Assembly: GCF_000612665.1 (NCBI RefSeq) | Contig: NZ_HG942048.1 | Location: 133,152 to 187,155, forward strand | Length of the DNA: 54,004 bases | Origin: Neobacillus dielmonensis | GTDB taxonomy: Bacteria > Bacillota > Bacilli > Bacillales > Cytobacillaceae | Reading direction: 5' to 3' | Part shown: piece by piece, positions 43,125 through 52,374 of the stretch | Numbering within the stretch: the first letter of the stretch is position 1 | How the letters are laid out: every line of letters starts with the position of its first letter | Notes under the pieces: generated by a model | What the model was told of the DNA's origin: nothing | Databases searched by the model: none | Seen by the model: the letters and a program-made list of their open reading frames with translations, nothing else | Program-made: the position numbers and the translations under genes

Positions 43125-43940
43125 TTATTTTGACCGATGATCGGTTAAATCCCGGATGCCATTACTTAACATGTAAAAACCAAGAACCAACAAAGTAATT
43201 GTAATCCCCGGGGCCAATGTGAACCAAGGGCTGGTCGTCAAATATTCCTGTGATTCCTTCAACATCCGACCTAAACTCGGGTCAGGCGGCTGCACGCCCA
43301 GTCCTAAATAGCTTAAAGATGCTTCAGCCAGCAAAGCGATGGCGAAAGCAACCGATGCTGCCACAATCAATGGTGAGTAAATATTTGGAAGTATTTCTCG
43401 GAATATTATTTTTAACGGATGGACCCCAATTGACTTGGCGGCCGAAACATATTCAAGCTGTTTATTTTGGATAAATCCGCTTCGGGCAATCCGGGCAATG
43501 CCGGGTGTGGCCAGGATGCCCAAGGCAATCGCGGTATTTAACGTTCCTGTGCCAAAAACTGCTACAATCATAATCGCCAGGATGATTCCCGGAAAGGCCA
43601 TTAGCGCATCAATTGCCCGCATGATGATTTCATCCAGCCAACCGCCCACATAACCGGCAAACCCGCCAATTAACGTGCCAAATACCACCCCAATCAGGGT
43701 CACTACGCTTCCGACAAAAAAGGCGGTTTGCGTGCCGGCCATGATCCGGCTCAAAATGTCCCTTCCGAACGGGTCTGTCCCAAACCAATGCGCCGAACTA
43801 GGAGCCTGCAATTTATTGCTGACGGCAATCGCGTTCACATCGTACGGGGTGTAGAAAAAACTGACGACCATCGTCACTAAAAAGAACAGCAAAACAAAAC
43901 AGCCAACTAGTAAATTTAAATTGATTTTTTTACGTTTCAT
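43125..43940 (-). CDS. Peptide ABC transporter permease (DppC/OppC type)
   Basis: The 271-residue permease has one long N-terminal helix, the segment WFGTDPFGRDILSRIMAGTQT typical of DppC, and the EAA loop ILPNIYSPLIVAASVAFAIA. It has about six helices. It lies 16 bases after its partner permease. The ATG follows AAGGGGGA. Confidence 0.9.
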   Translation of the reverse strand: MKRKKINLNLLVGCFVLLFFLVTMVVSFFYTPYDVNAIAVSNKLQAPSSAHWFGTDPFGRDILSRIMAGTQTAFFVGSVVTLIGVVFGTLIGGFAGYVGGWLDEIIMRAIDALMAFPGIILAIMIVAVFGTGTLNTAIALGILATPGIARIARSGFIQNKQLEYVSAAKSIGVHPLKIIFREILPNIYSPLIVAASVAFAIALLAEASLSYLGLGVQPPDPSLGRMLKESQEYLTTSPWFTLAPGITITLLVLGFYMLSNGIRDLTDHRSK

Positions 43941-43956
43941 CTCTTGTCCCCCTTAA

Positions 43957-44901
43957 TCACGACTTCAGCCTGATTCTCGGGTCGAGGACCGCGTAAAGGA
44001 TATCCACGATAAAATTAATCACGACGACAACAAGGGCAATATAAAGCACAATCCCTTGCACGACAGGGAAATCCCTATAACTAACAGCAGTAATTAATAA
44101 GCGCCCGATCCCCGGCAGGGAAAAGACCTGTTCGACCACAATGGTGCCGGCGATCACTTCGGCAAGTATCAAGCCAAACACCGTTACTACAGGAATCAAG
44201 GAATTCCGCAGGACATGTTTATAAATGACTATTGCTTCAGATACCCCTTTTCCACGAGCTGTTCGAACATAATCCAGCTTTGACTGCTCTAATATGGCGT
44301 TTCTTACATAACGAAAACTAATGGCGATTTGTGGAAGAGCGATCGTAAGGGCGGGCAGGATCAGCGAGCCGATAGCACCGGTTATACTTTCACTCCAAGG
44401 CACATAGCCTCCAGTTGTAAAAAATTGAAAACTCATGCCGATAAACAGAATCAAAACCATTCCAACAAAAAAAGTCGGAACAGCCATTCCCAATTGGGTA
44501 AAGGATGAAAGGAAAAAGTCACTCCATTTCTTTTCCCTTTTAGCTGAAAAGATCCCCAATGGTATCGTAACGAGTATCACTATGATGAGGGAAATTACGG
44601 CCAACGAAAGAGTGATGGGCAACCGTTCCATAATCAGCCCGGTAACTGGGCGGGAAAAACGAATCGAGTCCCCCATATCCCCTTGAAAAAATCCTTCCAC
44701 CAAATGCAAGTATTGGACATGCCCCGGCTGGTCCAAACCAAGCTGTTGTTTAAGCGTTTCCACTTGGGCCTCATCGGCATCCGGACCTAACATTGTGCGG
44801 ACCGGATCCCCTGGAAGGATTTGAAAAACAAGAAACGTTATGACAGAGATAAAAATTAAGGTAACGACCAACAGTAAAAAACGACGGACAACATACGTCA
44901 A
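43957..44901 (-). CDS. Peptide ABC transporter permease (DppB/OppB type)
   Basis: The 314-residue permease has about six helices, with YVVRRFLLLVVTLIFISVIT at the N-terminus, QILPGDPVRTMLGPDAD and the EAA-type loop IYKHVLRNSLIPVVTVFG. The start is taken as TTG at 44901 because AGGGAGTGG lies about 7 bases upstream; open frame extends 13 codons further up without a ribosome site. It pairs with the downstream DppC-type protein. Confidence 0.88.
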   Translation of the reverse strand: MTYVVRRFLLLVVTLIFISVITFLVFQILPGDPVRTMLGPDADEAQVETLKQQLGLDQPGHVQYLHLVEGFFQGDMGDSIRFSRPVTGLIMERLPITLSLAVISLIIVILVTIPLGIFSAKREKKWSDFFLSSFTQLGMAVPTFFVGMVLILFIGMSFQFFTTGGYVPWSESITGAIGSLILPALTIALPQIAISFRYVRNAILEQSKLDYVRTARGKGVSEAIVIYKHVLRNSLIPVVTVFGLILAEVIAGTIVVEQVFSLPGIGRLLITAVSYRDFPVVQGIVLYIALVVVVINFIVDILYAVLDPRIRLKS

Positions 44902-44954
44902 ATATCTACCACTCCCTTTATAGACAGGTCCGTCATCCAAACCTGACCATAAAA

Positions 44955-44988
44955 CCTGGTTAGCTGACGCTGCGATCAGATAACCAGG
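44955..44988 (-). terminator. Intra-operon hairpin between binding protein and permease genes
   Basis: CCTGGTTA (44955-44962) with TAACCAGG (44981-44988) and inner CTGA/TCAG form a strong stem, followed on the minus strand by TTTTAT. It lies just after the binding-protein gene, where partial termination or mRNA protection is common, raising binding protein above permease levels. Confidence 0.65.
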
Positions 44989-44998
44989 CTTCTATTGA

Positions 44999-46534
44999 CT
45001 ATTGCTTTGGTTTCATATGGGCCATATCCATATAAAAGATAGGATAAGATTTGAACCCTTCTACTTTTGGATTCATCCCCCACAAAGTTTTATAGTCTGC
45101 AATAAACACAGCAGCTGCTTGCTTCGTTAAAATCTCCTGCGCTTGTTGATACATGGCGATTTGTTTGGCTTCATCCGTTTCTAACACAACATCAGCCATC
45201 AGTTTGTCGAACTCAGCATTATTAAAGTTCATCAGGTTGCTGCTTTTATTGGTTGACACATAACGGCTTAAGATTTTATAGGGATCCAGCTTTCCGGTAA
45301 AATCAATCATCGTCATTTCGTAATCTCTTTTTCCATATACATCCTCCAGCCATTTGGCCCATTCCACCACTTTAATTTCTGCTGTAATGCCCACTTTTTT
45401 CAGCTGTTCGACCGCAATTTGAGCGGCATCAGAATAGAGCTCGGCATGGGAGGAAATCGTTAGTGTTGTCTTAAAGCCATCTGGATAACCTGCTTCGGCC
45501 AATAATTGCTTTGCCTTTTCTACATTAGCAGGATAATAGTCTTCCAGGCCCTTTTTATAATATTTCCCCATAATTGGGCTTAAATTGGAGCCTAACTTGG
45601 TGGCATATCCTGAGAAAGCCCCCTCAATGATTTCGTCCTTATTGATGGCATAATTGATGGCTTGCCGTACCTTTAAATCGGAAAATGGCTTCTTCTCATT
45701 GTTAAAGCCGAGCAGGAAAACAGAATTATTTTCTTGTTCTATAATTGTAAAATTCTTCTCCACTTCTGCTTTCTGATGGGCCGGGATATCGGTGAGATCC
45801 AGTTGGCCGCCCTGCAGGCTCAATAAGGCGGATTGGTTATCCGATTGAAAAACAAAAGTTACTTTATCGAGGTAAGGGACATCTTTTTTCCAATAATCCT
45901 TATTTTTTTCGATGATTAAATTGTTTTCAGGATTATACTCTACGAATTTAAATGAACCTGTCCCAATCGGTTTGGTGTTTTGATTGGCGTCATTGCTTTC
46001 CGGTATTATGGCCGCTTGCTCGGCCGTTAGCCGGTAGATAAAGGTGGAGTCTGGTTTCTTCAGTTTCATGACAACCGTTTTATCATCCGGGGTTTCGACC
46101 GCTTCAACATTCACAAAATCGGATGACAGTGGCTGTCCTGTACCGGTTCCCATTAATCGGTCGAACGAGTACTTCACATCCTTGACTGTCACGGGATCAC
46201 CGTTATGGAACTTAACTTCATCTCTTAATGTGAATGTGTAAACAAGGCCATCATCTGAAACCTGATATTTTTCTGCAATCGCAGGCTCGACACTACCATC
46301 GGGTGACGGATTAAATAAGCCTTCAAATACATTTAACATCATTCGGAAGGTCAATGAGGCTTCCGCTTTATGTGGGTCAAGAAAATCGGGGTCGCTGTTT
46401 ATCCGGACACTCATTTCCTTAATCTCGCTCTTCCCCTCTTCCCCTTTTTCGCCCTTCTGGCTGCTTCCCGAACACGCGCTTACTAGTAAACTCATAATCA
46501 ATAAACTAGCGAAGATGATCCATCGTTTGCGCAT
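44999..46534 (-). CDS. Peptide ABC transporter substrate-binding lipoprotein (family 5)
   Basis: The 511-residue lipoprotein has a signal with lipobox LLVSAC (Cys21) and the family 5 solute-binding features: DPDFLDPHKAEASLTFRMM, LRDEVKFHNGDPVTVKDVKY, and a C-terminal region ending MDMAHMKPKQ. It captures oligopeptides or related ligands outside the cell for the adjacent importer. The ATG follows AAGGGGTG. It lies 28 bases after the HAD gene. The ligand is not predictable. Confidence 0.92.
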   Translation of the reverse strand: MRKRWIIFASLLIMSLLVSACSGSSQKGEKGEEGKSEIKEMSVRINSDPDFLDPHKAEASLTFRMMLNVFEGLFNPSPDGSVEPAIAEKYQVSDDGLVYTFTLRDEVKFHNGDPVTVKDVKYSFDRLMGTGTGQPLSSDFVNVEAVETPDDKTVVMKLKKPDSTFIYRLTAEQAAIIPESNDANQNTKPIGTGSFKFVEYNPENNLIIEKNKDYWKKDVPYLDKVTFVFQSDNQSALLSLQGGQLDLTDIPAHQKAEVEKNFTIIEQENNSVFLLGFNNEKKPFSDLKVRQAINYAINKDEIIEGAFSGYATKLGSNLSPIMGKYYKKGLEDYYPANVEKAKQLLAEAGYPDGFKTTLTISSHAELYSDAAQIAVEQLKKVGITAEIKVVEWAKWLEDVYGKRDYEMTMIDFTGKLDPYKILSRYVSTNKSSNLMNFNNAEFDKLMADVVLETDEAKQIAMYQQAQEILTKQAAAVFIADYKTLWGMNPKVEGFKSYPIFYMDMAHMKPKQ

Positions 46535-46562
46535 TTCTTTTTACACCCCTTAAAAGTCTTTT

Positions 46563-47270
46563 TTACTTCTCCAACCCTAGAATCTTGAGAAGCCCCGTGG
46601 TGTTTTGTACTAAGTATGGTACTTCAATCTCTTCAATTCCTTCCCTGCCGAAACGATTGATCAGGACCGTTTGAATCCCCAGTTTCCCTGCCCCCACCAC
46701 ATCGTCATAGTAATTGTCCCCGACATACAATACTTCATCATGTGCACAGTGAGTGATATCCAATAAATATTTAAAAATACCCACATCCGGCTTACTGATG
46801 TTTATCTCCGATGAAACGATAATCTGTTCGAAGTAATCATAAACCCCAATCTGTTTAAGTACCCTGCGGCAGGTCAAATCCCAATTTGATAACAAGGCAA
46901 GTCGGTAGCCATTGTTTTTTAAGGTGTCCATCACCTGGGTTGTCCATGGAAATGGCTGCCAATACGAAGAGCCCGGTTTCCCTTGTGCCATAATGAAGGT
47001 TACTTGATGAATCAGATCAAATTTAACATTTAAAAAATAATTGACCAGTCCGATATACCAAGGCATGTAATACTCCGGTGGATTTCCTAAGACTCCGTGA
47101 TAGGACCGCATAAATGTTTTATCCGCAAGATGATAAGCTTTTTCTACTTTTTCCCTTGGTATAATCACAGATTCCGATTCTAAAAAATTCATATAATGAT
47201 CTTCACGCCGGTTGTAGGCAAGTGTATACCCTAAATCAAAGGCAATTAATTTCAGCCTGTTATTATTCAT
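46563..47270 (-). CDS. HAD-IA family hydrolase within the peptide-transport operon
   Basis: The 235-residue haloacid dehalogenase-type phosphatase has LIAFDLGYTLAYN (motif I DxxxT form, Asp nucleophile), LALLSNWDLTC (motif II), SEINISKPDVGIF (motif III) and VLYVGDNYYDDVVGAGKLG (motif IV). Its place between the ATPase and binding-protein genes suggests a role with the imported compound, but its substrate is unknown. The ATG follows GGAGG. The 269 bases upstream carry no recognised gene or clear promoter. Confidence 0.82.
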   Translation of the reverse strand: MNNNRLKLIAFDLGYTLAYNRREDHYMNFLESESVIIPREKVEKAYHLADKTFMRSYHGVLGNPPEYYMPWYIGLVNYFLNVKFDLIHQVTFIMAQGKPGSSYWQPFPWTTQVMDTLKNNGYRLALLSNWDLTCRRVLKQIGVYDYFEQIIVSSEINISKPDVGIFKYLLDITHCAHDEVLYVGDNYYDDVVGAGKLGIQTVLINRFGREGIEEIEVPYLVQNTTGLLKILGLEK

Positions 47271-47539
47271 TTATTAAACCTCCAATCATTTGTTTTATGC
47301 CCCACCCTCTTTATCAACTGGAGTGAATATCCTGCCAACTCGGACTCCCATTAACGACTTTTCCCTTTTTATGGCTTGAACGTCGGAAACTTTATTCGAT
47401 GACAATGGCAAATGATATAAAAGCAACCTGGGTCATCGTTGAGGATACGGACAAATCGGCATTGACTTGTTACTGCTCAATCATGGTATTGGCTCCTCGG
47501 CAAGTTCCACCTCCTGGCCGTTTGGTTAGTCAAAACACT

Positions 47540-48505
47540 TTATATGAAATGACAGGCGGCAGCATGGCCCTGTTCATCCGTTATTAACTCGGGCCGAACC
47601 TTACGGCAAATGTCGGCTGCCAGTGGACATCTGGTATGAAAAGCACAGCCTTCCGGAGGATGAGCCGGATTCGGGACATCGCCAGATAGTATGATCCGGT
47701 TGGATTTATTCTTCGGATCAGGGACGGGAACGGCAGACAGTAAGGCCCTTGTATAAGGATGTTTGGGGCTTACGTAAAGCATGTTGCTATCAGCTACTTC
47801 CACCAACCGTCCAAGATACATGACACCTACTCGGTCACTTATGTGGCGGACTACCCCCAAATCATGCGAGATGAAAACATAAGTCAATTTAAATTCGCTT
47901 TGGAGCTCTTTCAGCAGATTTAATACTTGTGATTGAATCGACACGTCTAGGGCAGATACTGGTTCATCAGCAACGATTAGTTTAGGGCGCACCGCCAAAG
48001 CGCGAGCGATACCGATTCTCTGTCTTTGACCGCCGCTGAATTGATGGGGGTAACGTGATGCAGCATAGGCATCGAGGCCGACTGTTTCCAATAATTCTTC
48101 CACCATTCGGGATCTTTCCTTTGAAGTCCCCAACCCATGGACAATTAGAGGTTGTTCAATAATCTGTTGGACTGTATACCGCGGATTTAACGAGCCGAAT
48201 GGGTCTTGAAAAATCATTTGGATATCGCGGCGCTTTTTCCGCATTTGTTTTTTGGATAAGTCAGTAAGTAAGGTTTCATCAAATTCAATCGTCCCGGCAC
48301 TTGGTTCGGTCAGCCGAAGAAGCATTCGACCCGTTGTTGATTTTCCGCACCCCGACTCGCCGACCAGTCCAAACGTTTCGCCTTTTTTAAGGATAAAAGA
48401 TACCCCATCCACGGCCTTTACTTCACCAACTTTTCGGCCAAAAATCCCGCCTGAAATCGGGAAATATTTTTTTAAATCATCAACTTTTAATAATGTTTCG
48501 GTCAT
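47540..48505 (-). CDS. Peptide ABC transporter ATP-binding protein (DppF/OppF type)
   Basis: The 321-residue ATPase has Walker [10 protein letters not shown], the ABC signature [15 protein letters not shown], Walker [15 protein letters not shown], and the OppF-type C-terminus with [15 protein letters not shown]. It overlaps the upstream DppD-type gene by 26 bases. The ATG follows AGGAGGAG. Confidence 0.92.
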   Translation of the reverse strand: MTETLLKVDDLKKYFPISGGIFGRKVGEVKAVDGVSFILKKGETFGLVGESGCGKSTTGRMLLRLTEPSAGTIEFDETLLTDLSKKQMRKKRRDIQMIFQDPFGSLNPRYTVQQIIEQPLIVHGLGTSKERSRMVEELLETVGLDAYAASRYPHQFSGGQRQRIGIARALAVRPKLIVADEPVSALDVSIQSQVLNLLKELQSEFKLTYVFISHDLGVVRHISDRVGVMYLGRLVEVADSNMLYVSPKHPYTRALLSAVPVPDPKNKSNRIILSGDVPNPAHPPEGCAFHTRCPLAADICRKVRPELITDEQGHAAACHFI

Positions 48506-49490
48506 GCTTCTCCTCCTTCAGAGTTCCATGAAGAAAACAGCGGACAGCATGGCCATCCAAACTAACAACCATTTTAGGGGTTTCCTCTTTGCAAACATCA
48601 AACGCATGCTCACATCTTTGTGCAAAATGACACCCCTTTTTAATAGTCCCGGGTTTCGGCACATACCCTGGGATGGAATAGAGTCGGTCTTTTTTAAATC
48701 TTATGTCGGGAATGGATTGAATCAAACCAATGGTATAGGGATGTTTCGGCTGCTGAAAAATAACATCAACAGACCCTTCTTCGACAATTTTTCCGGCATA
48801 CATGACGGCAACCCGGTCGCAAAGTTCCGCCACGACCCCCAAATCATGGGTAATCATGATAATCGATGTATTCAATTCCTGATTTAAATTTTTCATAAGA
48901 TCGAGGATTTGGGCCTGAATCGTCACATCAAGGGCTGTGGTAGGTTCATCGGCAATCAATACCTTGGGACCGCAGGCTACAGCCATCGCAATCATGACAC
49001 GCTGGCACATCCCACCTGACAATTGGTGCGGATATTCATGAATGAGTTCATCTGCCCTTGGCAAGCCAACCAGGTTTAGCATTTCAATTGCCTTCTTGGC
49101 TGCTTCCTCCCGCGATATTTTGTTATGGGTGCGGATCGCTTCCATTAGTTGACTGCCAATGGTAAACACTGGATTGAGTGAAGACATCGGTTCTTGATAA
49201 ATCATCGCGATTTCTTTCCCACGGATTTGCCTCATTCTTTTGGCGGTGGCCTTCGTTAATTCCTCGCCATGGAACCGGATACTTCCGCCAACCACCTTTC
49301 CATTTTCTGTTGGAACCAGGCCCATGATTGACAGAGATGTGACACTTTTCCCGCAGCCTGATTCCCCAACGATCCCCAAGATTTCCCCCTCTGATAAATG
49401 GAAGTTCACCCCATCTACCGCAGGGATTTCGCCTTCAGGCGAAAAAAACGATGTCCGCAAATCCTTAACTTCAAGCACCTTTCGAGTCAT
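48480..49490 (-). CDS. Peptide ABC transporter ATP-binding protein (DppD/OppD type)
   Basis: The 336-residue ATPase has Walker [10 protein letters not shown], signature [14 protein letters not shown] (Cys where Arg is usual), Walker [14 protein letters not shown], and a C-terminal Cys-containing segment ([15 protein letters not shown]). It is the first gene of the importer operon: DppD, DppF, HAD, binding protein, DppB, DppC, deacylase. The ATG follows AAGGAGG. Confidence 0.92.
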   Translation of the reverse strand: MTRKVLEVKDLRTSFFSPEGEIPAVDGVNFHLSEGEILGIVGESGCGKSVTSLSIMGLVPTENGKVVGGSIRFHGEELTKATAKRMRQIRGKEIAMIYQEPMSSLNPVFTIGSQLMEAIRTHNKISREEAAKKAIEMLNLVGLPRADELIHEYPHQLSGGMCQRVMIAMAVACGPKVLIADEPTTALDVTIQAQILDLMKNLNQELNTSIIMITHDLGVVAELCDRVAVMYAGKIVEEGSVDVIFQQPKHPYTIGLIQSIPDIRFKKDRLYSIPGYVPKPGTIKKGCHFAQRCEHAFDVCKEETPKMVVSLDGHAVRCFLHGTLKEEKHDRNIIKS

Positions 49491-50020
49491 TGTTCGCCTC
49501 CTTGCTACGAAAAATGGATGTCGTTGTTTAATATTTCATTGCCACATTTGTCATCCGTGTATGGTTTTAAGGGTTTAAATTTCTTTTTTTCTCAAGTTTG
49601 AGGAGTGTGGGTTTAAAGTAATACCCAGTTTCTAAAGTGACATAAGCCCATTCGCCGTCAGTATGCTATTAAATCTTTTGCTTTACAACTTCAGAATCTG
49701 CACTACTGTTAAACTGTATTTCTGATAAAAGCGACCCAATTACTTGGTTCGTTCATACCGGACAAATCAATGGTGAGTTTCGACTGTACTCGGAAAGGTG
49801 AGAATCACCGCTAATGAACATAGTCCATAGGCCTGTTCGTTACACCCCCTTCCGTTTGAAAGAATTCAATTGTTTGTCCATATCCATATATATTCCTGAA
49901 AAAATGAAGCTATTCCGAATTATTGCTCTTGTTCTAGCCAGAAAGGCCTATATGCTTATATTTGCAACAAAAAAACCATCCTGCGCGATAGGCTGCAGGA
50001 TGGGGCTCAAGATTTTGGGA
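49491..50020. other. 530-base region with a degenerate coding trace
   Basis: On the minus strand a 62-codon frame (49752 to 49567) reads TNQVIGSLLSEIQFNSSADS, then EVVKQKI, two stops, then HTDGEWAYVTLETGYYFKPT and a stop. The protein-like composition across two stop codons suggests the end of a lost gene; family not recognised. The remainder holds no gene I can support; the dpp operon promoter must be here but no clear one is visible. Confidence 0.35.
49968..50003 (-). terminator. Terminator of the methyltransferase gene
   Basis: CCATCCTGC (49976-49984) and GCAGGATGG (49995-50003) form a 9-bp stem, followed on the minus strand by a run of T (49968-49975). Confidence 0.85.
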
Positions 50021-50785
50021 CTATTGGTTTTTCTCGGCTATGCAAAATAATTCAGCAAAATCAGTGACAATCGTTTTTTCTGGGGCAGCGGCCACCTCGT
50101 AACACATGCGCTCTATCCCTTGCTGGTAGTCCTGGTCGGACAATAGTGTTAACACAGAAATGTCGCGATTTTCCGCGAAGCTTAAATAATCAGCAACACG
50201 AATTTGTTCCATTCGATAGTTGACGGTTAATTTGACCGTTAAGCCTCTCAAACTCAATTCCTGATACAGAACCTCTTTGGTCCAGTACCTTTTTTGGTCT
50301 TCATAATAGGCTGCGGGAAAGTACTGGTACACCCACCATTTTGGCATATCGTGAATAGCGATATTATGTAATTTATAGATGCCGCCCTTTTTTAGCACTC
50401 GTTCGATTTCGTTTAAGACCTGTTCTTTATGGTCATAGTGATGGAATGCATAATTATTAGAAATAAAGTGAAAAGATTCCGAATCATAAGGCATATTCTC
50501 AGCAAATCCCTGAATCAATGATGCAGTCTTTACCCGTTCCTTCGCCTTTTCAAGCATCTTCTCCGATGCATCAAGCCCATGCCAAGTCACAGGAAAGTCC
50601 GTAAAGCCCCCCATCTGCTTCTCCAAATAAAGCCCTGTCCCGCAAGACAAATCCAATACCGCGTACTCCGACTGAGATTGATGCACCATATACTCCCTTA
50701 AATCCGCATCCACCTTTACCTCCTCAACTCGATACTGATTCCGATCATACCTATCCGCAATCCTCGAATAATTAGTAGATTTCAT
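50021..50785 (-). CDS. Class I SAM-dependent methyltransferase
   Basis: This 254-residue enzyme has motif I VLDLSCGTGLYLE, a post-I acidic loop (HGLDASEKMLEKAKERV), SLIQGFAENMPYDSESFHFI (motif II region) and a typical IERVLKKGGIYKLHN strand. The C-terminal third is less conserved and may hold the acceptor site. The ATG at 50785 follows AAAGGAG. Acceptor unknown; no related biosynthetic genes are adjacent. Confidence 0.85.
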   Translation of the reverse strand: MKSTNYSRIADRYDRNQYRVEEVKVDADLREYMVHQSQSEYAVLDLSCGTGLYLEKQMGGFTDFPVTWHGLDASEKMLEKAKERVKTASLIQGFAENMPYDSESFHFISNNYAFHHYDHKEQVLNEIERVLKKGGIYKLHNIAIHDMPKWWVYQYFPAAYYEDQKRYWTKEVLYQELSLRGLTVKLTVNYRMEQIRVADYLSFAENRDISVLTLLSDQDYQQGIERMCYEVAAAPEKTIVTDFAELFCIAEKNQ

Positions 50786-50800
50786 CTGGACTCCTTTCAT

Positions 50801-50893
50801 CGGGCCTGCCCCCCGCCGCTTTAACGCTGCAGTACAGCGGGGGACAGGCCCCCACTGCGTTAATGCTTTGCTGTGCTGGGGGACTGTCCCTCC
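50801..50893. repeat. GC-rich palindromic repeat element, copy 6 (three cores)
   Basis: Cores are GGGCCTGCCCCCCG (50802-50815), GGGGGACAGGCCCCC (50839-50853) and GGGGGACTGTCCC (50878-50890), with spacers CTTTAACGCTGCAGTACAG and ACTGCGTTAATGC. It lies between the methyltransferase 5' end and the 438-residue gene 3' end. Confidence 0.85.
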
Positions 50894-50905
50894 TTATTTT
50901 ATTCA

Positions 50906-52222
50906 CTACTTTATACCGTGCCATTTTTTTAGGTGCTGGGCGTGGGTGTGTAGATAGGAGTTTGGTTCAAAAAGGTTGTCGTAATAGTCAAGGTCAAGGT
51001 GGTGTGATTGCAGGTACATTAGGGAATAGACGGACGGGATGGTGGCTGGGAATTTTCCAAATGTGTCGTACATGTACTGGGCTTGGATGGTGATAATTTC
51101 TTTGAATTCTTCATCATGCATTTGCGCACTGCTGCGAACCTTAGCTGGATTCTTCCAAATGCCAGGCGTTTCTGGATGGAATGGGCCGCTTTTTCCAAAT
51201 TTCCGCTCCACTAATGCTTCAACGGCGTCTCGCATTGTCGGGTAATGCGGTGGCGTGAACGAAGTAAATACCCCATCAAGACCAGTTGGATTGGGGATGG
51301 CCCATCGGTCATCGGTATCATAACGGAACCCAAGACCAGGAACATCCGGGTCACCGCTGGCCCCCAACACCGTCAGGCGGTCAATTCCATCAAACATCCA
51401 TCCCCCAAGACCAATCGCCTGCTGCAGGAGCATTCCTGAATAGGTGGCGGTCGCCAGTTCTGCAGACAATTCAGCTAGTGAATACTGATCCAAAAAGCTG
51501 AGTGGTACGGGATTATCAACATCTATGACATTTCGATATTTCTCTAATCCTGGTATTTTCCGGTTATGAATATCGTCATAAATGGCTAGTCCATTTTGCA
51601 CATAAAAGCATAAATTTAATAGCGTATGCTGCGCCAAATCCCCAACAGGAAACACTAAAAACGTACCTGGTTTATTGGCAACCCAGGAATTATGGCCCTC
51701 CATGTACGGTTCATAATTCGGTATATGAAGGCGCTTGTCTGATAACTTCTGGATTCTCTTTTGGTGTGCCAGCAGCATGTCTTTAGTAGAAAGTTGTCCT
51801 GATTCCGACTGCTCCACTTCTGGAGCAAAATCGCGGGTGCGAAAAATATAAGTGCCAGTATCGTCGGTAAAAAACACCTCCGACGTATGAAATCCAGCAG
51901 CCGACGGGTGTGTCCTTCCTGATGCGGACCCAGAATAATTAGACAAATGCGGTTTGTACCGATCGTGCCTTGTTACCGAGTGATGCCAGCCTGTCACACC
52001 GCTTACACCTAACAAAATCAGCATTTTTTCAAAATTGTTCAGTGGGTGCGCATCATGCTTCGATTTGTAGGCCAGTGGACCATCAGGAATCTCGGCACCT
52101 AGAAAAAACCGACGAGAGCGCCGCCCGAAAATTGCATCAAGAAGTGGGAAGGTTCCCAGTTCCTTTAGCAGGTCTTCATTTATTTCTTCATCAGTCAATT
52201 CAAATCCATTTTTTTCAGTCAT
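50906..52222 (-). CDS. Unassigned 438-residue protein with nitroreductase-like motifs
   Basis: I do not recognise a firmly named family. Near the N-terminus IFGRRSRRFFLGAEIPDGPL followed by NNFEKMLILLGVSGVTGWHH recalls the nitroreductase start (RRSxRxF). MLLQQAIGLGGWMFDG near residue 265 recalls the later helix where FMN phosphate binds. The protein is twice the usual nitroreductase length and has extra His/Asp-rich segments (GHNSWVANKPGTFLVFPVGD). There is no signal peptide. The ATG follows AAGGGGGA. Distant flavoenzyme ancestry is an inference; other folds are possible. Confidence 0.5.
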   Translation of the reverse strand: MTEKNGFELTDEEINEDLLKELGTFPLLDAIFGRRSRRFFLGAEIPDGPLAYKSKHDAHPLNNFEKMLILLGVSGVTGWHHSVTRHDRYKPHLSNYSGSASGRTHPSAAGFHTSEVFFTDDTGTYIFRTRDFAPEVEQSESGQLSTKDMLLAHQKRIQKLSDKRLHIPNYEPYMEGHNSWVANKPGTFLVFPVGDLAQHTLLNLCFYVQNGLAIYDDIHNRKIPGLEKYRNVIDVDNPVPLSFLDQYSLAELSAELATATYSGMLLQQAIGLGGWMFDGIDRLTVLGASGDPDVPGLGFRYDTDDRWAIPNPTGLDGVFTSFTPPHYPTMRDAVEALVERKFGKSGPFHPETPGIWKNPAKVRSSAQMHDEEFKEIITIQAQYMYDTFGKFPATIPSVYSLMYLQSHHLDLDYYDNLFEPNSYLHTHAQHLKKWHGIK

Positions 52223-52374
52223 TTTAGTATCCCCCTTATATAATCACATTTCCCTATTACCATAGAATTGGTAAATTATATGTACAAGCAGGTCCAAATA
52301 TCCTTCGGAAATATGTGAAGTTTATAAACACACTTAAGGGTTGGTCAACAATAAAATAAGATAAGGAGGGACGG

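Noticed and set aside
47399..47587. Plus-strand open frame of 62 codons in the gap before the HAD gene
   Set aside because: No ribosome site; it runs into the 3' end of the ATPase gene on the other strand and resembles no family I know.
48252..48887. Plus-strand open frame of 211 codons opposite the importer ATPases
   Set aside because: It lies wholly antisense to two strongly conserved ATPase genes, has no ribosome site, and its composition is that of a shadow frame.
49814..50050. Plus-strand open frame of 78 codons
   Set aside because: It runs through the methyltransferase terminator and lacks a ribosome site.
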